DNA from: Nymphaea colorata
Lineage: Eukaryota > Streptophyta > Magnoliopsida > Nymphaeales > Nymphaeaceae
Direction of reading: 5' to 3'
DNA: 64,000 nucleotides
NCBI RefSeq assembly: GCF_008831285.2
Contig: NC_045145.1
Span: 24,862,802-24,926,801, forward strand
Part shown: positions 1 to 17,063 of the stretch, piece by piece
Layout: every line of letters starts with the position of its first letter
Position numbering within the stretch: position 1 is the first letter of the stretch
The notes under the pieces: model-generated
Seen by the model: the letters and a program-made list of their open reading frames with translations, nothing else
Told to the model about the DNA's origin: nothing
Databases searched by the model: none
Position numbers and translations under genes: made by a program

Positions 1-46
1 CTAAAACAATCTTCATTCTCTCAGCCATCAACATAGCAACTAGTTT
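1..46 (-). mobile_element. LINE reverse-transcriptase scrap
   Basis: The first 46 bases are nearly identical to positions 6643-6690. On the minus strand they read as the short L1-type reverse transcriptase stretch KLVA.L.AERMKIVL. Similarity stops abruptly at base 47, where unrelated sequence begins, so this is the edge of a third, mostly missing LINE copy that may continue beyond the window. Confidence 0.55.
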
Positions 47-1467
47 CCCGCCACGGGCCTGGTAGGCCCAACAATTTTTTTATCTTTAATTTTTAAATAC
101 ATTTTGAAGTCTGTTTCTTTTGTAAAGGTTTCAAAGTTTCAAAAGTTGAAAGTTCGCTTTAGTCTTTGTTTTCTTCCTTCGCCATCGGCGTCTCACCTGG
201 CTGCATCACCATCATCGCACCTCCCTGCTTGCGCGGCCGTGCCTACCATGCCATCACCAATTTGCTGCCTCTTGTTCCATATCCAAACCATTTGTCGTCA
301 TCCTACTACTGCTCGGCTTGAGGACTCATCGATTCTACTGTCACGGGTCTCCTCTCTCTCTCTCTCTCTCTCTCTCTGTGGATGGTTGTTCTCCATTGGA
401 ATGAATCAGACGTGAATGACTGTTCTCCGTTGGGCTGAATCAGGTGACATTCGTAAGATGGGGAAGGCAGGACGGTGGTTGAAGAGCATGTTGGGTTTGG
501 CCCCTCCAATCAGAGCGTGAAGCTGTGGAGGAAAGGTGCAGGAGGAAGTGGCAGTCTGGCAGAAGCGATGCCATGGAGGCAGCAAAAATGGGCCAGCCTT
601 CATGCATTCTTATCATGGCCCGGCACCGGGTCCGGCCTGACCCGTTTATAGTTGGGCTGGGTAGCAGGTTGGCCGGGTCCATGCCCGGGTAGTTAACCAC
701 ACAAAATTGTTGGGTCGGGCTGGCATAGCCCGATGCCCAGGCCTAGTCCAGCATGCATCTAGTGTTTCTCTTTTTATTTAAAAAACAAGAATGTGGGCCC
801 CTAGGTGGATGGCTGGGTCTTTGTGCAATATATATATATATATATGAACTAATAATAGATGACAAAACTGCCTTATCACTTTTTTATCTACGTTGTTCTC
901 CCAACCACCGTCATGAAAATGATAAATTTCTATTCTGCTGGAGGCCACCAGACCAGTTTTCTACGCAATCTAAACTTATAGACATGATTTTAAATTTGGT
1001 AAGAAATGATCACACACACACATATATATATTAAGTTAATCATATTTTGGATGTCAATAATGTTTTTAATAATCTAAAAATGAATGGCTCTTTTAACATC
1101 AAAATTTTGAACATCGTAGAAAATAACAATTTTTTCATGAAAATAACTTGAACCGAAACATGATTTTTATAAATTTAGTATTAATTATATACATATTAGG
1201 AGGTTCACATTTTGTTTAAAATATCTTTGAATATAAATTTGAGAGGTATGGCTTTATCCCTTAGCCAAGTGGTATGGTGTGTATGTGTGCGTATTAATGA
1301 CATTAGGGATGGGGTACAAAGGCTTCAGACTTGCGATCTCAACTATTAACTACTAAAATACTCTTAAGATAACCTCTAAAAGGTTAGTTTGTTATAGAAA
1401 AAAAATGTTTTGAACATTGCACTTAGATTTATATAATTGTCCACTTGGTTCAGCCATCATCTTCTGG

Positions 1468-1499
<32 letters not shown>

Positions 1500-1649
1500 T
1501 ACTTTATGCGAATCTTAACATTATGAGAAAGGTTAAGATGTAGCTGTTGGATTCAATATGTATTTTTGCAACCGAGTCCAATACGAACTTTATGCTAAAT
1601 AAATTTGGATTGCGGAACATATATGTAAATTATTTTTTTCATTATAAAA
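47..1649. other. Intergenic, repeat-rich, no gene recognised
   Basis: No coding similarity was seen. The stretch holds a (CT)n run at 350-377, a degenerate GC-rich patch at 610-745 built from GGCCCGGC/GGGCCGGG-like words, (TA)n near 829-846, (CA)n near 1011-1030, a candidate tRNA-derived SINE (1250-1395) and (CT)n at about 1468-1496. Short open frames here overlap the simple repeats and look fortuitous. Confidence 0.5.
1250..1395 (+). repeat. Candidate tRNA-derived SINE
   Basis: TTAGCCAAGTGGTATGG resembles an RNA polymerase III A box. GACTTGCGATCTCAAC, about 60 bases on, sits where a B box would be expected. An A-run follows at about 1398. The boxes are imperfect and no target-site duplication was identified, so this is only a candidate. 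Confidence 0.25.
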
Positions 1650-1770
1650 TCAATCAAATAAAAAATTAACAAGAAATCTGGCAAGTCCAAAAGGGGGAGC
1701 TCTAGGGGATGTAGAAGGGTTGGCTTTGGGGATTTTTCTACCAGATTTATTTAGGAGCAAGTAAATTACA
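1650..1770 (+). repeat. 5'-flanking module shared by the NBS-LRR copies (copy I)
   Basis: The stretch around GATGTAGAAGG...GGATTTTTCTACCAGATTTATTTA matches 29660-29755 in the same orientation and the reverse complement of 60200-60250. In each case where a gene is retained it lies just upstream of a CC-NB-ARC start (2250 here, 60002 there). It is therefore part of the duplicated 5' flank of this resistance-gene family. Confidence 0.5.
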
Positions 1771-2249
1771 AAATTGAATTTCTTCTTTAACACAACCTAT
1801 AAAAAATGTGCCGATGAGTATTTTTCTCATGTATTCTAGTATTATATCAGATCACACCACGATTGATGGGAATTAAAGTTAATGTGAATGAAGAAAATAT
1901 AATGAATTGAAAAGAGAAAAGAAGCAGCAATATGAACATAGCTAGTCTGGAAGGGAAGAAGAATACAGTGTAAGAAATTGACGAAACAGCGTGAAAGGAT
2001 TGAAGCCAATGAGTAACAACTGACAGAATTGAGGCCGGAATTTCTTGAGCCATTCAGGGCCGAATTTCTTTCGTAACTTGATTACTTCAGCGCTCTACCA
2101 CTCGCAAGAGGAAAATGTGGTGGTGGTGGTGATCAAATGGACCCACCTGCTCAATTTGAATTTTATGTGCAGTTTTTTGCCTATGTTCTTCGCATCCTTC
2201 CGAAAATTGCTTCTCTTCCTCTGCCCCTCAATCTACCGAGAAACTGGGA

Positions 2250-3432
2250 GTGGCGTTGCAGGAGATGGGGGCAGTAATAGATGCTCTTGTGCAAACAGCC
2301 ATTTTTACTGCAACCAATTTGTTGAAAGAGACGAATGACTACATCTTGAATGCCAAAGACGATCTGAAGAAGCTCCAAAGGATCCTGAAAATTTTCCAAA
2401 AGGCCATCAAAGATGCTGATCGAGTCCTTTTTCAGCAAGCAGTGCGACACAGAACTAGAGTTTGAGCCCAAGGATGTTCTTTATGATGCCGAGGACATCA
2501 TCGAAGGATATCGAAGCAAAATTGAGGCCAGCAAGAGGGATCAGGTACGGAAGTGGTCTTTGACCATAGCGCTCTCTTCCTATTAAGAAAAAGTTTCTTT
2601 TCGTTACAAACTTGGTATCAAAATCAATGAAAGGCTTGATAAAATAAAGAAAGATTGGGATATGGTGGATAGGCTCAAAGCAACACCAAAAGGGGGTGGT
2701 ACCCTGTTTAGTGTGAACATGTCAACCCCAAAGAGGCAACCCGTCACATAGGTATACAACTGCCCATAGGCAGGGAGAATGATAAAAAGGTGTTAGTAGA
2801 AATGCTCTTGACGAATGACTTTTGTAGTAAGACTGAGAAGGGTGCTACTTCTATTATCTCCATTGTTGGAAAGGGAGGGATCGGTAAAATGACTCTTGCA
2901 AACATGGTATTTAATGAAGTTGAACAACAGTTCATGGAACGCAGGTGGTGGGTTTGTGTTTCAGAAAGGCCAAACCATAAGGATTTGACTAAGGGAAGTG
3001 TGCAAGGGTTCTACAGAAAACACTGATTGTTCCTTGACTGACTTATGCACACAATTACTGAACGAGCTCTCAAAGGAAAAAATTTTGTTGGTCCTAGATG
3101 ATGTATGGGAAGTAAAATGGTGGGAGGAAGAGATAGGGGGAATATTGATGGCGGGTGCAATCGGGAGCAAAATTTTGATTACCAGTAGAAAGAAATATGT
3201 GTCAGAGGGAATGGGTGCTTTTTATATGCATGAATTACAAGAATTTAGTTTCCACCAAAGTTGGTACTTGTTTGTGAAGGAGGTTTTAAGAGAGGGCCAA
3301 ACAGAAGAAGATTTGGTGATGCATAAGATCAAATTTGTTGGAGAGGGAATAGTAAAGAAGTGTGGTGGGTTATTTTTGCATGTCGCTGGGATTCAGATCC
3401 ATTGGAATCTGGTATCCATCGGGCCAATTTAA
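2250..3432 (+). pseudogene. CC-NB-ARC resistance gene pseudogene (NBS copy I), no LRR
   Basis: The family encodes intracellular immune receptors in which ATP/ADP exchange at the NB-ARC domain switches signalling. Starting at ATG 2250 (or 2264), an Rx-N coiled coil runs to about 2460. A frameshift follows, and the next frame carries KDVLYDAEDIIEGY. Stop codons occur at about 2583 and 2748. The P-loop at about 2870 reads GKGGIGKMTLA, with Met in place of the usual Thr after the lysine. RNBS-A (RRWWVCVSE) follows, then another frameshift near 2995. Kinase-2 (ILLVLDDVWE) and RNBS-B (GSKILITSRK) are intact, and the GLPL box is degraded to GGLFLHVAG. Similarity ends near 3400, before RNBS-D, MHD and any LRR. 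With several frameshifts, stops and a 3' truncation, this cannot encode a receptor. Closest relative in the window: 58050-60002. Confidence 0.85.
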
Positions 3433-4779
3433 CAACCACTCTACCTAGAAAAGACCCAAGGGCCCCTCATACGTTAGAGCTTAAGTGTCACGAACTCACG
3501 TTTAATTGTTCATATATGTTTTTGGTATTATCATTTTTAAAAAAGGTAAATTTTATATAGTGTTTTGCCGATTCACAGTTGAATCAATTGAATTGTTAAA
3601 ATAGCCAATTTTACTGAATTGACCAGCTTGATTGATTTGATTCCATGTATGTATGTTTTTTGCAATAGCAGTATTTATAAAAATATAAACTGAACCCTCA
3701 CAAGATGGTTTCCACAACCATAAATGTTTACTACCCACGAATGTTTTTTTAGAAAATCAACAGAGAACGTCAAGATACAACCCTCACCGACATTTCATCC
3801 AGTTATATTAATCATGAGCTGATAAAAATCCAAGCCTCCAAAAGAGTTAATTTTCCTTAATATTTCTGGAACTTACAATAATTTAGTGTGCATTGTCAAG
3901 GTATCATTTGTTTGCAGGGATATTATATGAGTGTCTAATAAATCCACTCTAAAGATTAGGGCCTCATGAAACAGTACTAAAATTTATGTGTTATCCTTCA
4001 TTGAACACTCACATAATAATGTTCATGCATGTTGTTAAACAACCCCAAAGAGTATTTAATGACAATGAATCTCTTCTCGATTATTTATTTTCTGAGAACA
4101 AAGTATCTTTATTTAAGGGCATAGCTAAGGATGTCGATGTATCTAATATCTGATTAAATTAGAAAGGAAAATAAAAGTGTTTAGGTTCAATTTCAAACAA
4201 ATATCCTTGTATATTTAATATACAAACAATTTGAAAGATGGGCAGTCCTTCACATGTCAAAATATGGTCCAAATTTGATTGCATAATTAAAGGATGGATT
4301 CAGACTTGGGTCATCTTAAAAGGAAAATTAGATATCAGATCGGATCTGGACTATAAATTCAAAAATTTAATTCACACAAACTTTTCTTTCATTAATATTC
4401 AAATCTTAAATCAAATCTAAATATGTGAGCTTCTGATATATAGAATAGGGTAATGCCATACATTCGGTTCGAATCTGATCCGATGGGGTATCATTCTTTC
4501 GCCGGCCATATGCCACGCAAGGTTGGGGAGAGAATGGAATTGCTTTTAGAAAGATACAAATGGCACCACATGTTCTCTTCAATTTGTCGCGTTGACAATT
4601 TGTCCTTGTGAAGAGAGAGAGGGAGAAAATGGGGGGGGGGGGTGGAGTTGACGTGAAAAATTTTATTACAATATAAATGAGTTAAGCAAGTTAAGGGAGT
4701 CGAGCTCAAGAGGGACAAGCTTGGGCTCGACACATGTTCAGCCCTACTTGGCAATGCAACGTCCTAGCTACGAGTTTGG
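3433..4779. other. Intergenic, AT-rich, nothing recognised
   Basis: No gene or element was identified. A run of G at 4629-4640 and a degenerate patch of GAGCTC/CTCGAG words at 4690-4735, also seen at 14000-14170 and 56690-56760, are the only textures noted. Confidence 0.4.
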
Positions 4780-6782
4780 GCATCCCAAACATTTTTATTA
4801 CAATATAACAGATAACAAAATACAAGATACCTGAGCTAGAACAAACCAAAAAAGAAGAGAGACATAAACCTCAAATACAAAGATAGAAACTACAAATAAC
4901 CAAAAAGAAGATAGGCATAAAACGAACCGCACTGTACAAAAGGATTACATCCTCATTGCAATCGATTGTTGACAGCAAATACATCAGCTATAAAAAGCCA
5001 TTTTCTGCACACCATTTCCCCACATACAGATCGACTGGGAAACCATGTAGTAAGGAGGAAACATCACCTCTTGATGTTTGCACTTTATACCAGCTATCAT
5101 ATCCTTTAAATCATTGCAGACTCTCCATTTGAGACCACTCAGAATCAAATTGGCATGATGCATACTAGAATTTCTTTCTTTCCTTATGTTCCAAAAGAGT
5201 ACATGTAAGCATAAACACAGAGTATTGTAACCCATTTATTTGAAAGACCATTTGAACCACCATGAGATAACTTCTTCAATAGAGTTATGCACTTCTAGCC
5301 ATGACCCCTCCCCCCTCATATTTTGGAAAAAATATGATACTTATATTTTTAAAAAAATATTAATTTGGGCTATGTCAAAATTTTGAAAAATATTGTTTAG
5401 TACTTGTATATTTTTTGCAAATACTATTCTACCCTTCCTAAAAAAAGTTGCTGGCTTCGCCCTTGTATCTAGGGTCTTTTATTTTTTATTTCATGTCCAT
5501 TTCATCTCAAGTTAACAAAATTATGAGCACCCCAGTCCTCACACCAAATTTTCACCTTTATTGTAACCCAAACACTGCTAAATTAAGTAACAAACTTCTT
5601 CTCGTCCCCAAAAGGCAGCTTTTCCATATCCAAGAGAAATAAGCGCTACTTTACAGTGTTCACAAGCTCCCATTCAAGTATTGGTGTCTGATCAAAATAG
5701 CAAATAAGGAGTTGGTGATGTCAAGAAGGCCAAGACCACCTTCTTGTATCGGAGCAAGTAGACTTCCAACTAAGTGATATTTCCTAGTATGATGAGAATC
5801 CCCCCAAATAAAATGACAATTTCTTATCTACAAAGTTCAGTACAATAAGTGGAAGTCTAAATGCTCTCAGCCAATAACCCACCACTTGCTGCAGAACATG
5901 CTTCTTATATAACTAAGTGGATGGTCCACCCATCTACAAATCTTCTCACATAAGTCAGGGGTGAGAGTACCAACAAATAATGGAACCCAAATAAGTTAGG
6001 GGAAGTTTAGACAACTGTCAATGAAATCGGTTTGCAATGACCATTGTGTTCTCAAGAACATTAAAATGAATAAAAAAATGAAATGAATTTATAGTCAAAC
6101 CCGTTTTGGGAGTGAAATCAGGTAAAACTTGGTTTAAACAAAGAAGTGGATTTTCACAACAGCCCAAAAAAAGAAATGGACGTCATTTGCAGAGAAGAAG
6201 TGCCCCAGGTAAGAATTAAATTGAGAAAGTCATTTTAGGGGCTTCATGCCCTATAAAACTCGCCATTGGAGGTTTTGAGATAAAACTTCCACAACACAAC
6301 GATCGTAAACAAAAGTGGAGAGAGAGGGTGCACTTGTCATCAGCCTCCATGGCAACAAAAAGTGGTTCCCTCCCTTCTTAAAGGTGACAACTAAGGAAGC
6401 AGTAGAAGCATAAGTTATAATTTTCCTCACCCAATCTTCACAAGATCCCAAAAAAGAAACACCAAAGTGCGGGAAAGACCATCTCACTTTGCCATAAGCT
6501 TTTCGAATATCTACTTTGAGGAGAAAAAATTGTTTTATATGCCCTTATCCAAGCAGTTGACCGCTTCGAGTGCAAGGTGCATGGTTGGTGAATAAATCTA
6601 CTAGAGAGAACAGATGCCCCTTGTTCTGAGCCAATAATTGTGCTAAAACAATCTTCATTCTCTCAGCCGTCAACTTAGCAACTAGTTTATAGATCAAATT
6701 GTATAGTAATTTAGGTCAAGACTTTTATATCCATAATGACACGAAATTAAAAATCAATATCATATGTGTTCCATTTACCTAC
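4780..6782 (-). mobile_element. L1-type LINE remnant (copy A)
   Basis: On the minus strand, segments of a non-LTR reverse transcriptase ORF2 can be followed in order. At 6700-6480: KLVAKLTAERMKIVLAQLL, then VDIRKAYGKVRW (motif A with the first Asp kept and the usual YDKV changed to YGKV). At 6487-6251: CEDWVRKIITYASTASL. At about 5830-5680: NCHFIWGD and EEGGLG-like words of the post-RT region. At 5235-4984: LFWNIRKERNSS, the typical C-terminal tail. Frames change repeatedly and there are stops, so it is dead. The copy breaks at 6782, exactly where the related copy at 30590-31478 also breaks. A non-LINE segment (5285-5640) is shared by both copies. Confidence 0.75.
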
Positions 6783-8330
6783 AAGCTCATTTGTGATGAG
6801 GCGTCCTGGCACAGGTATATTGGGGCTGTATTCCATGTTTCCTCATAAAGTTTTTCAATGCATCATTCACATATTCACCACAATTGTCAAAGCGAAGCAT
6901 TTTTGTCTTAGCACCATATTGAGGGAGAATGAGGGCATAGAATTCTTCAAAATTTTTTGCACTTCACTCTTATTTTTGAGAAAATAAATCAAAGTTACAT
7001 GATTCATATCATCAATGAAAGAGACATAGAACTTAAAACCAGCGTGAGAGTCATCTGGAGCAGGTCCCCAAACCTGCTCCTCTGGAGCAGATCGAAAGCT
7101 TTTTCAGACCTTTCATGAATTGGCTGGAAGGTGAGGTGTGTGAATTTGGTGAATTCGCCTGCATTACATGCTTTATTATCATCAGTGGTGAGGGAAGGGA
7201 TGAGGGGACTGAGGTTCCGATCATATATGTGTCCGGATCGAGCATGTCAAATTTGATTGTCCGTCCTTTGAGTTGATTTTGATTTGGTGAAAAAACTCAA
7301 CCTGTCAGTGTCCAAAGTGTAGAGGACACCATGGCATCGGCCCTTAGCAATCACCTTCGTGCTTGGGTCCTGAAACGTTGCATCCTTCTTGGAGAAAACA
7401 ACCAGACAATCATAATGTTGAGTGATTTTGCTAACAGACATAAGCTTGACAACAAGCTTAGGAACAAGTAAAGTGGAACTAATATTTTTCTCGAATAATG
7501 TTTTTCCAATGCCAGCAACAACCATAGATGACCCATCAACAGAAAAAACAGAACGATGAAGATCCTTATTTAGATTGGCAAGTCTTGTGGGATCATTAGT
7601 CATGTGATCAGTAGCACCAGAATCAACTATCCAGCATTTATTTTTAGTGGCAGTCAATAAGGCACATAACTTACCTTCTGAGACGTCGCCCACTGGTTGG
7701 GAAGATACTAGATTTGCTTTAGAAAATTTCTGGAAGAATTTTTCCAGGTCATCTTTGGTGACAAAGTTTGCAAGGTTGACGTCTTTGTCTGCGATTGAAG
7801 AAGATCCCTTTTCCTTCCCTGGTCGCCCCACAAGTTCCCAGCAGCGATCGCGTGTGTGACCCAATTTCCTGCAATGAGTACACTTAAGTTTGCTGTGATT
7901 TTTCTGTGTGTTTACCTTTTCATGTCTTGATTAGTGCCCGATTGTGAAAGGCACGCCATTCTTTCTTGGCAGTTTTCTGTGGAGTCCATTTTAGGAGGGA
8001 CGCTCATGACTCTTCGCCTTGACACCTCTCTCTGAATCATTTGACAAACTGCATTGAATTTTGACAGCAGCATAGTATTCAGGATTTGAGTCCTTATGGC
8101 TTCATAGTCCTCACTCAATCCAACGAGGACCTTGAAGATTTGATCTTCTTCAAAACGCTGTTTGTAAATGACTGGATCAGAGGTCGCTGGTCGATATTGG
8201 AGGAGCTCATTACTAATTTGAACTAAATTCCTTCTATTTTGATCAAAGTTTTGACTATGAATATGTGATGCAATTCTTGATTCACGGTAATTGGCTTCCG
8301 CACCTTTTTATAGTAATAACACAAACTTAT
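6783..8330 (-). mobile_element. Ty1/copia remnant: gag, protease, pre-integrase, integrase start
   Basis: Read on the minus strand, 8330-7912 matches copia gag (LQYRPATSDPVIYKQRF, then GLSEDYEAIRTQILN). The zinc-knuckle neighbourhood GHTRDRCWELVGRPG lies near 7864. The protease motif CWIVDSGATDHMT (active-site DSG) is at about 7650-7610. A degenerate GAG-pre-integrase stretch covers 7246-7050, and an integrase start (FYVSFIDDMNHVTLIYFLKNKSEV) covers 7045-6960, followed by a frameshifted FDNCGEYVN block. The reverse transcriptase and both LTRs are missing. Stops and frameshifts occur throughout. The fragment abuts LINE copy A at 6782. Confidence 0.8.
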
Positions 8331-9599
8331 TTGTAGATTCTTTGCTGGGGTCTTCTTTTTGCTTACGATTTCAAACTAATACAATCTTATTGCAATTTAT
8401 CTAAGGACTGTGTTTTTTAATTTAAACGGCAAAATGAAGGCAGGAAGTAAAATTCCTATTTTAAAAAGTGAAATGTTAGCTGAAGTCATAAAAAGTAATT
8501 TTGTGATATGAGGATCGTATTAAAACAAAGAAATCAGCTTGGCTCTCCATATTAGTGGATGTTGGATTGAAATCCGTATTTGATATTTTTTACGAAAAGC
8601 ATGTTATTTAAAAAAATATGATGTGGTCCACTTTTAAAATTATAGAAAAGGAAGGCTTGGAAATGAATTTTTTTTGGAATTTATTTAAAGCACCAAAAAC
8701 GTTTTTTCTTCGAAAATGCTTTGCTTTAGTTTTTTGTCAAATGCAATAAATGAACGTGTTTGACACATAATTACCGACAAACATTTGATCCAGAGAATAT
8801 CTTTTAATAAATAGGCAATGGCAAAATTATTTAGGAGAAATTAAATGGTGTTTTCCAAATTCTCCTGTCTTTTTATAGAATGTGATGGTGTTGGCATACT
8901 TAACACATTTTTTTCACTTTGAATCAATTCATTTTTTAGAAAGAAAATTATGAATCATTTTAATTCGATATTTTTAATTTTCCTTTTTTTGATGATCCAC
9001 TAAGTTATTATATCGTTGATTTTCTTTGTTCTACTTTGAAACGATTAAAATTTTAGACTATGTAAAATACATTTTGTAAAAAGTATATTTCTATCACTTG
9101 ACATGATAAATTTAGGTCGAAGAACGTGGGTCAGTGTTATTAATTATTAATATCGTTCCACATCAACGGATGTGTGTTGAATCAGTCATCTTGCCAATAC
9201 GATGCAAGGCTAATAATTATCATGTCTCTTCTTTTTGTCATATTTAAAATCAATGAAATTAGTTTGAATTATTCTTTAATTCAAGAATTTTAAAAATAAG
9301 GTGACAGACCGATACGTCCCATGTATTCAAAGCAACACCATCCATGGAAAACGATTGGATATTTCAACACATGGAGCTGTAACTACCTCTAGCTACCCAT
9401 TTTTATATGGATTTGGTATTTACTGATGAAGTCAAAGTAACAATGAACCCAATAAATTGCGAGCATTATATTTGGCCTTGGGGGAAGAATAACAGCTATA
9501 AAAATCCTGCTCTTGCCAATACTGACAAAAGCACTAAGCTAAACTTTACCCAATGGCCTATACAGATGTCATTGATAATTTCCATATTGCACTTTCCAT

Positions 9600-9600
<1 letters not shown>
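8331..9600. other. Intergenic, AT-rich, nothing recognised
   Basis: Very AT-rich sequence with no convincing coding similarity, repeats or hairpins on either strand. Confidence 0.4.
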
Positions 9601-15230
<5,630 letters not shown>

Positions 15231-16056
15231 AGGTGTACGCCTCAAGCACGGAGTGTACCACGGATGGAGGCATACACCTCTACCAAATGAGGCGCATGCT
15301 TCAAGGATGCGTGCACCTCACGGCAAGGCCTCAAGGTGTTTTTTTTTAAAAAACGCTTTGAGTCACATTTTTTTGTGTGAGGCGTATGCTTCTTACAACA
15401 TTGTTGTGAAGTAGAACAAGGCAAAGCGATGCACTAAGTTGGTGATGCAATGCGTAGCTAAGCGATGCATAGTGAAGCTTAATTAAGTTTCATGGCAGAA
15501 ATACTCAACATATTGTATCAACAAAAATCATGTCAAAAATTAAAAACAAAAGCAAAAAACATTTTTTCTTGCACCAAAATCAGAAATGAAAGATGGCACT
15601 GTTTTAATTAGTTGTTATCAACAATTATACATAAAAGTTTGTAAAATATTTAATACCTTATAAGTACTGTGGATGAAAACAAAGAACATTACTTTGGTTT
15701 ATTTAAACAACATACTCATGAAAGCCCACTTTCCTCAAATGGTTATAAGTACAATAAATTCACCAAACTCTATGATTTTCATCCAACATTTACTAACTTA
15801 ATAAATTCACTAAACTCTATGATTTTCATCTAACATTTACTAACTTACACTATTTCAGTCAACATAAAATGTTCAATAAGTTCAACACTCACGGTTTTAT
15901 CTAATTCTACCATGCAGCTGAGAAAAAAAGTAAACAAAAACAATATGAAATAGAAAATCGAAAAGATACAAGCATTTATTACAAACAGAGGGAGAGACAG
16001 ACCGGAGAGACAGGCAGGCACTTGAGGTTCACATCTCGTGCGTTGAGGTGTGCACT
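15231..16056. repeat. Candidate non-autonomous DNA transposon
   Basis: The left end reads AGGTGTACGCCTCAAGCAC. The right end (16038-16056) is its imperfect inverted complement, GTGCGTTGAGGTGTGCACT. The left 200 bases contain several further GAGGC/GCCTC words of the same kind (15270-15390), like subterminal repeats. The interior is AT-rich and non-coding. No target-site duplication was recognised, so boundaries and class are uncertain. Confidence 0.3.
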
Positions 16057-16648
16057 TCAAATACCACTTGTAGTACCCACTGGTGGTTATGTGTTTGGTT
16101 AAGGTAATATATAGCAGTGCTAAAAATCACAGTTATAGGTTTATTGTGGTGAAAATTTATACCAGTGGTATAGAGCACCAGTGTATGCACGTTTAGCGGA
16201 AAAGAAAAATCACTGGTATAAATGTATACGGTGGTGACCTAAACCACCTTACCGTCATCAGTAGGGCTGTACTGGTTCGGTTCATCACCGGTATAGCTTA
16301 CTGTCATTAAAGAAAAGCACAAACAAAATTTATACCCCTCAAGAAAACATTTATAACCTCTAGTAAATATTTCCATGCCTTTCAACAAAAATTATTTCTC
16401 ACGTGACGTGTTCCTTCCACATCCACGCACTACACGCACTAAGGGGGAACAAAACTCAGCCACGTGATGCAATGGTCAACTATTGACAGATGGCAGTACC
16501 ATGCTAATTAGAGATTATGGTGGTGAGGGCAATCTGTTTTTTCGGTAAGGTTGCAAGAGTTGAAGGTATGTAGATGATGAAGTTGCTTAGAAAAATCAGA
16601 GTGAAGTCAATTTTGTTTCACTCAACAAGAGATTTTATTTTATATATA

Positions 16649-16995
16649 CAATGACAGCAGGAAGGTATTCATACTCTGCCTCGTACATAATTCGTTCTTT
16701 ATAAAGAATCTCATCTTATAAAAGAACCAAAGAAGGACGGTCTAAAAAGTTTAATGAATATGAATCTATTTTTAGTAATGTTTCTCGTAACGAAAAGTGT
16801 AGATGCCTAAGATAGTGTTATACATAGTTCTACTTATTGCATTGCAAACACGTTCATGCTTTTCAACTTTGTACTTTTAAAGAATTTGTCATTGAGAAGA
16901 ACCCCTGATGGGATATCAGCATAGGCTGAGATTCTTTTAAAGAACGAATAATGTAGTATATGAGGTGGGGTATGAATACCTTCTTTCCGTCATTG
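16649..16995. mobile_element. Fold-back MITE-like element, 65-bp terminal inverted repeats
   Basis: The left arm 16649-16713 starts CAATGACAGCAGGAAGGTAT. It is complementary, with few mismatches, to the right arm 16928-16995, which ends CTTTCCGTCATTG. The interior of about 215 bp is non-coding, so the whole unit folds into a long hairpin. This is the size and shape of a miniature inverted-repeat transposable element. No clear target-site duplication was found, and the superfamily cannot be assigned. Confidence 0.6.
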
Positions 16996-17025
16996 AATCG
17001 AACCCATCAGTCAGTGCACCACTTC

Positions 17026-17063
<38 letters not shown>

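Noticed and set aside
2045-2338. 97-codon open frame at the start of NBS copy I
   Set aside because: It overlaps the Rx-N coding region in a different frame; the NBS-LRR similarity is in the frame starting at 2250.
4455-4490. GGTTCGAATCTGATCC as a tRNA T-loop
   Set aside because: No acceptor stem, D-loop or anticodon arm can be built around it.
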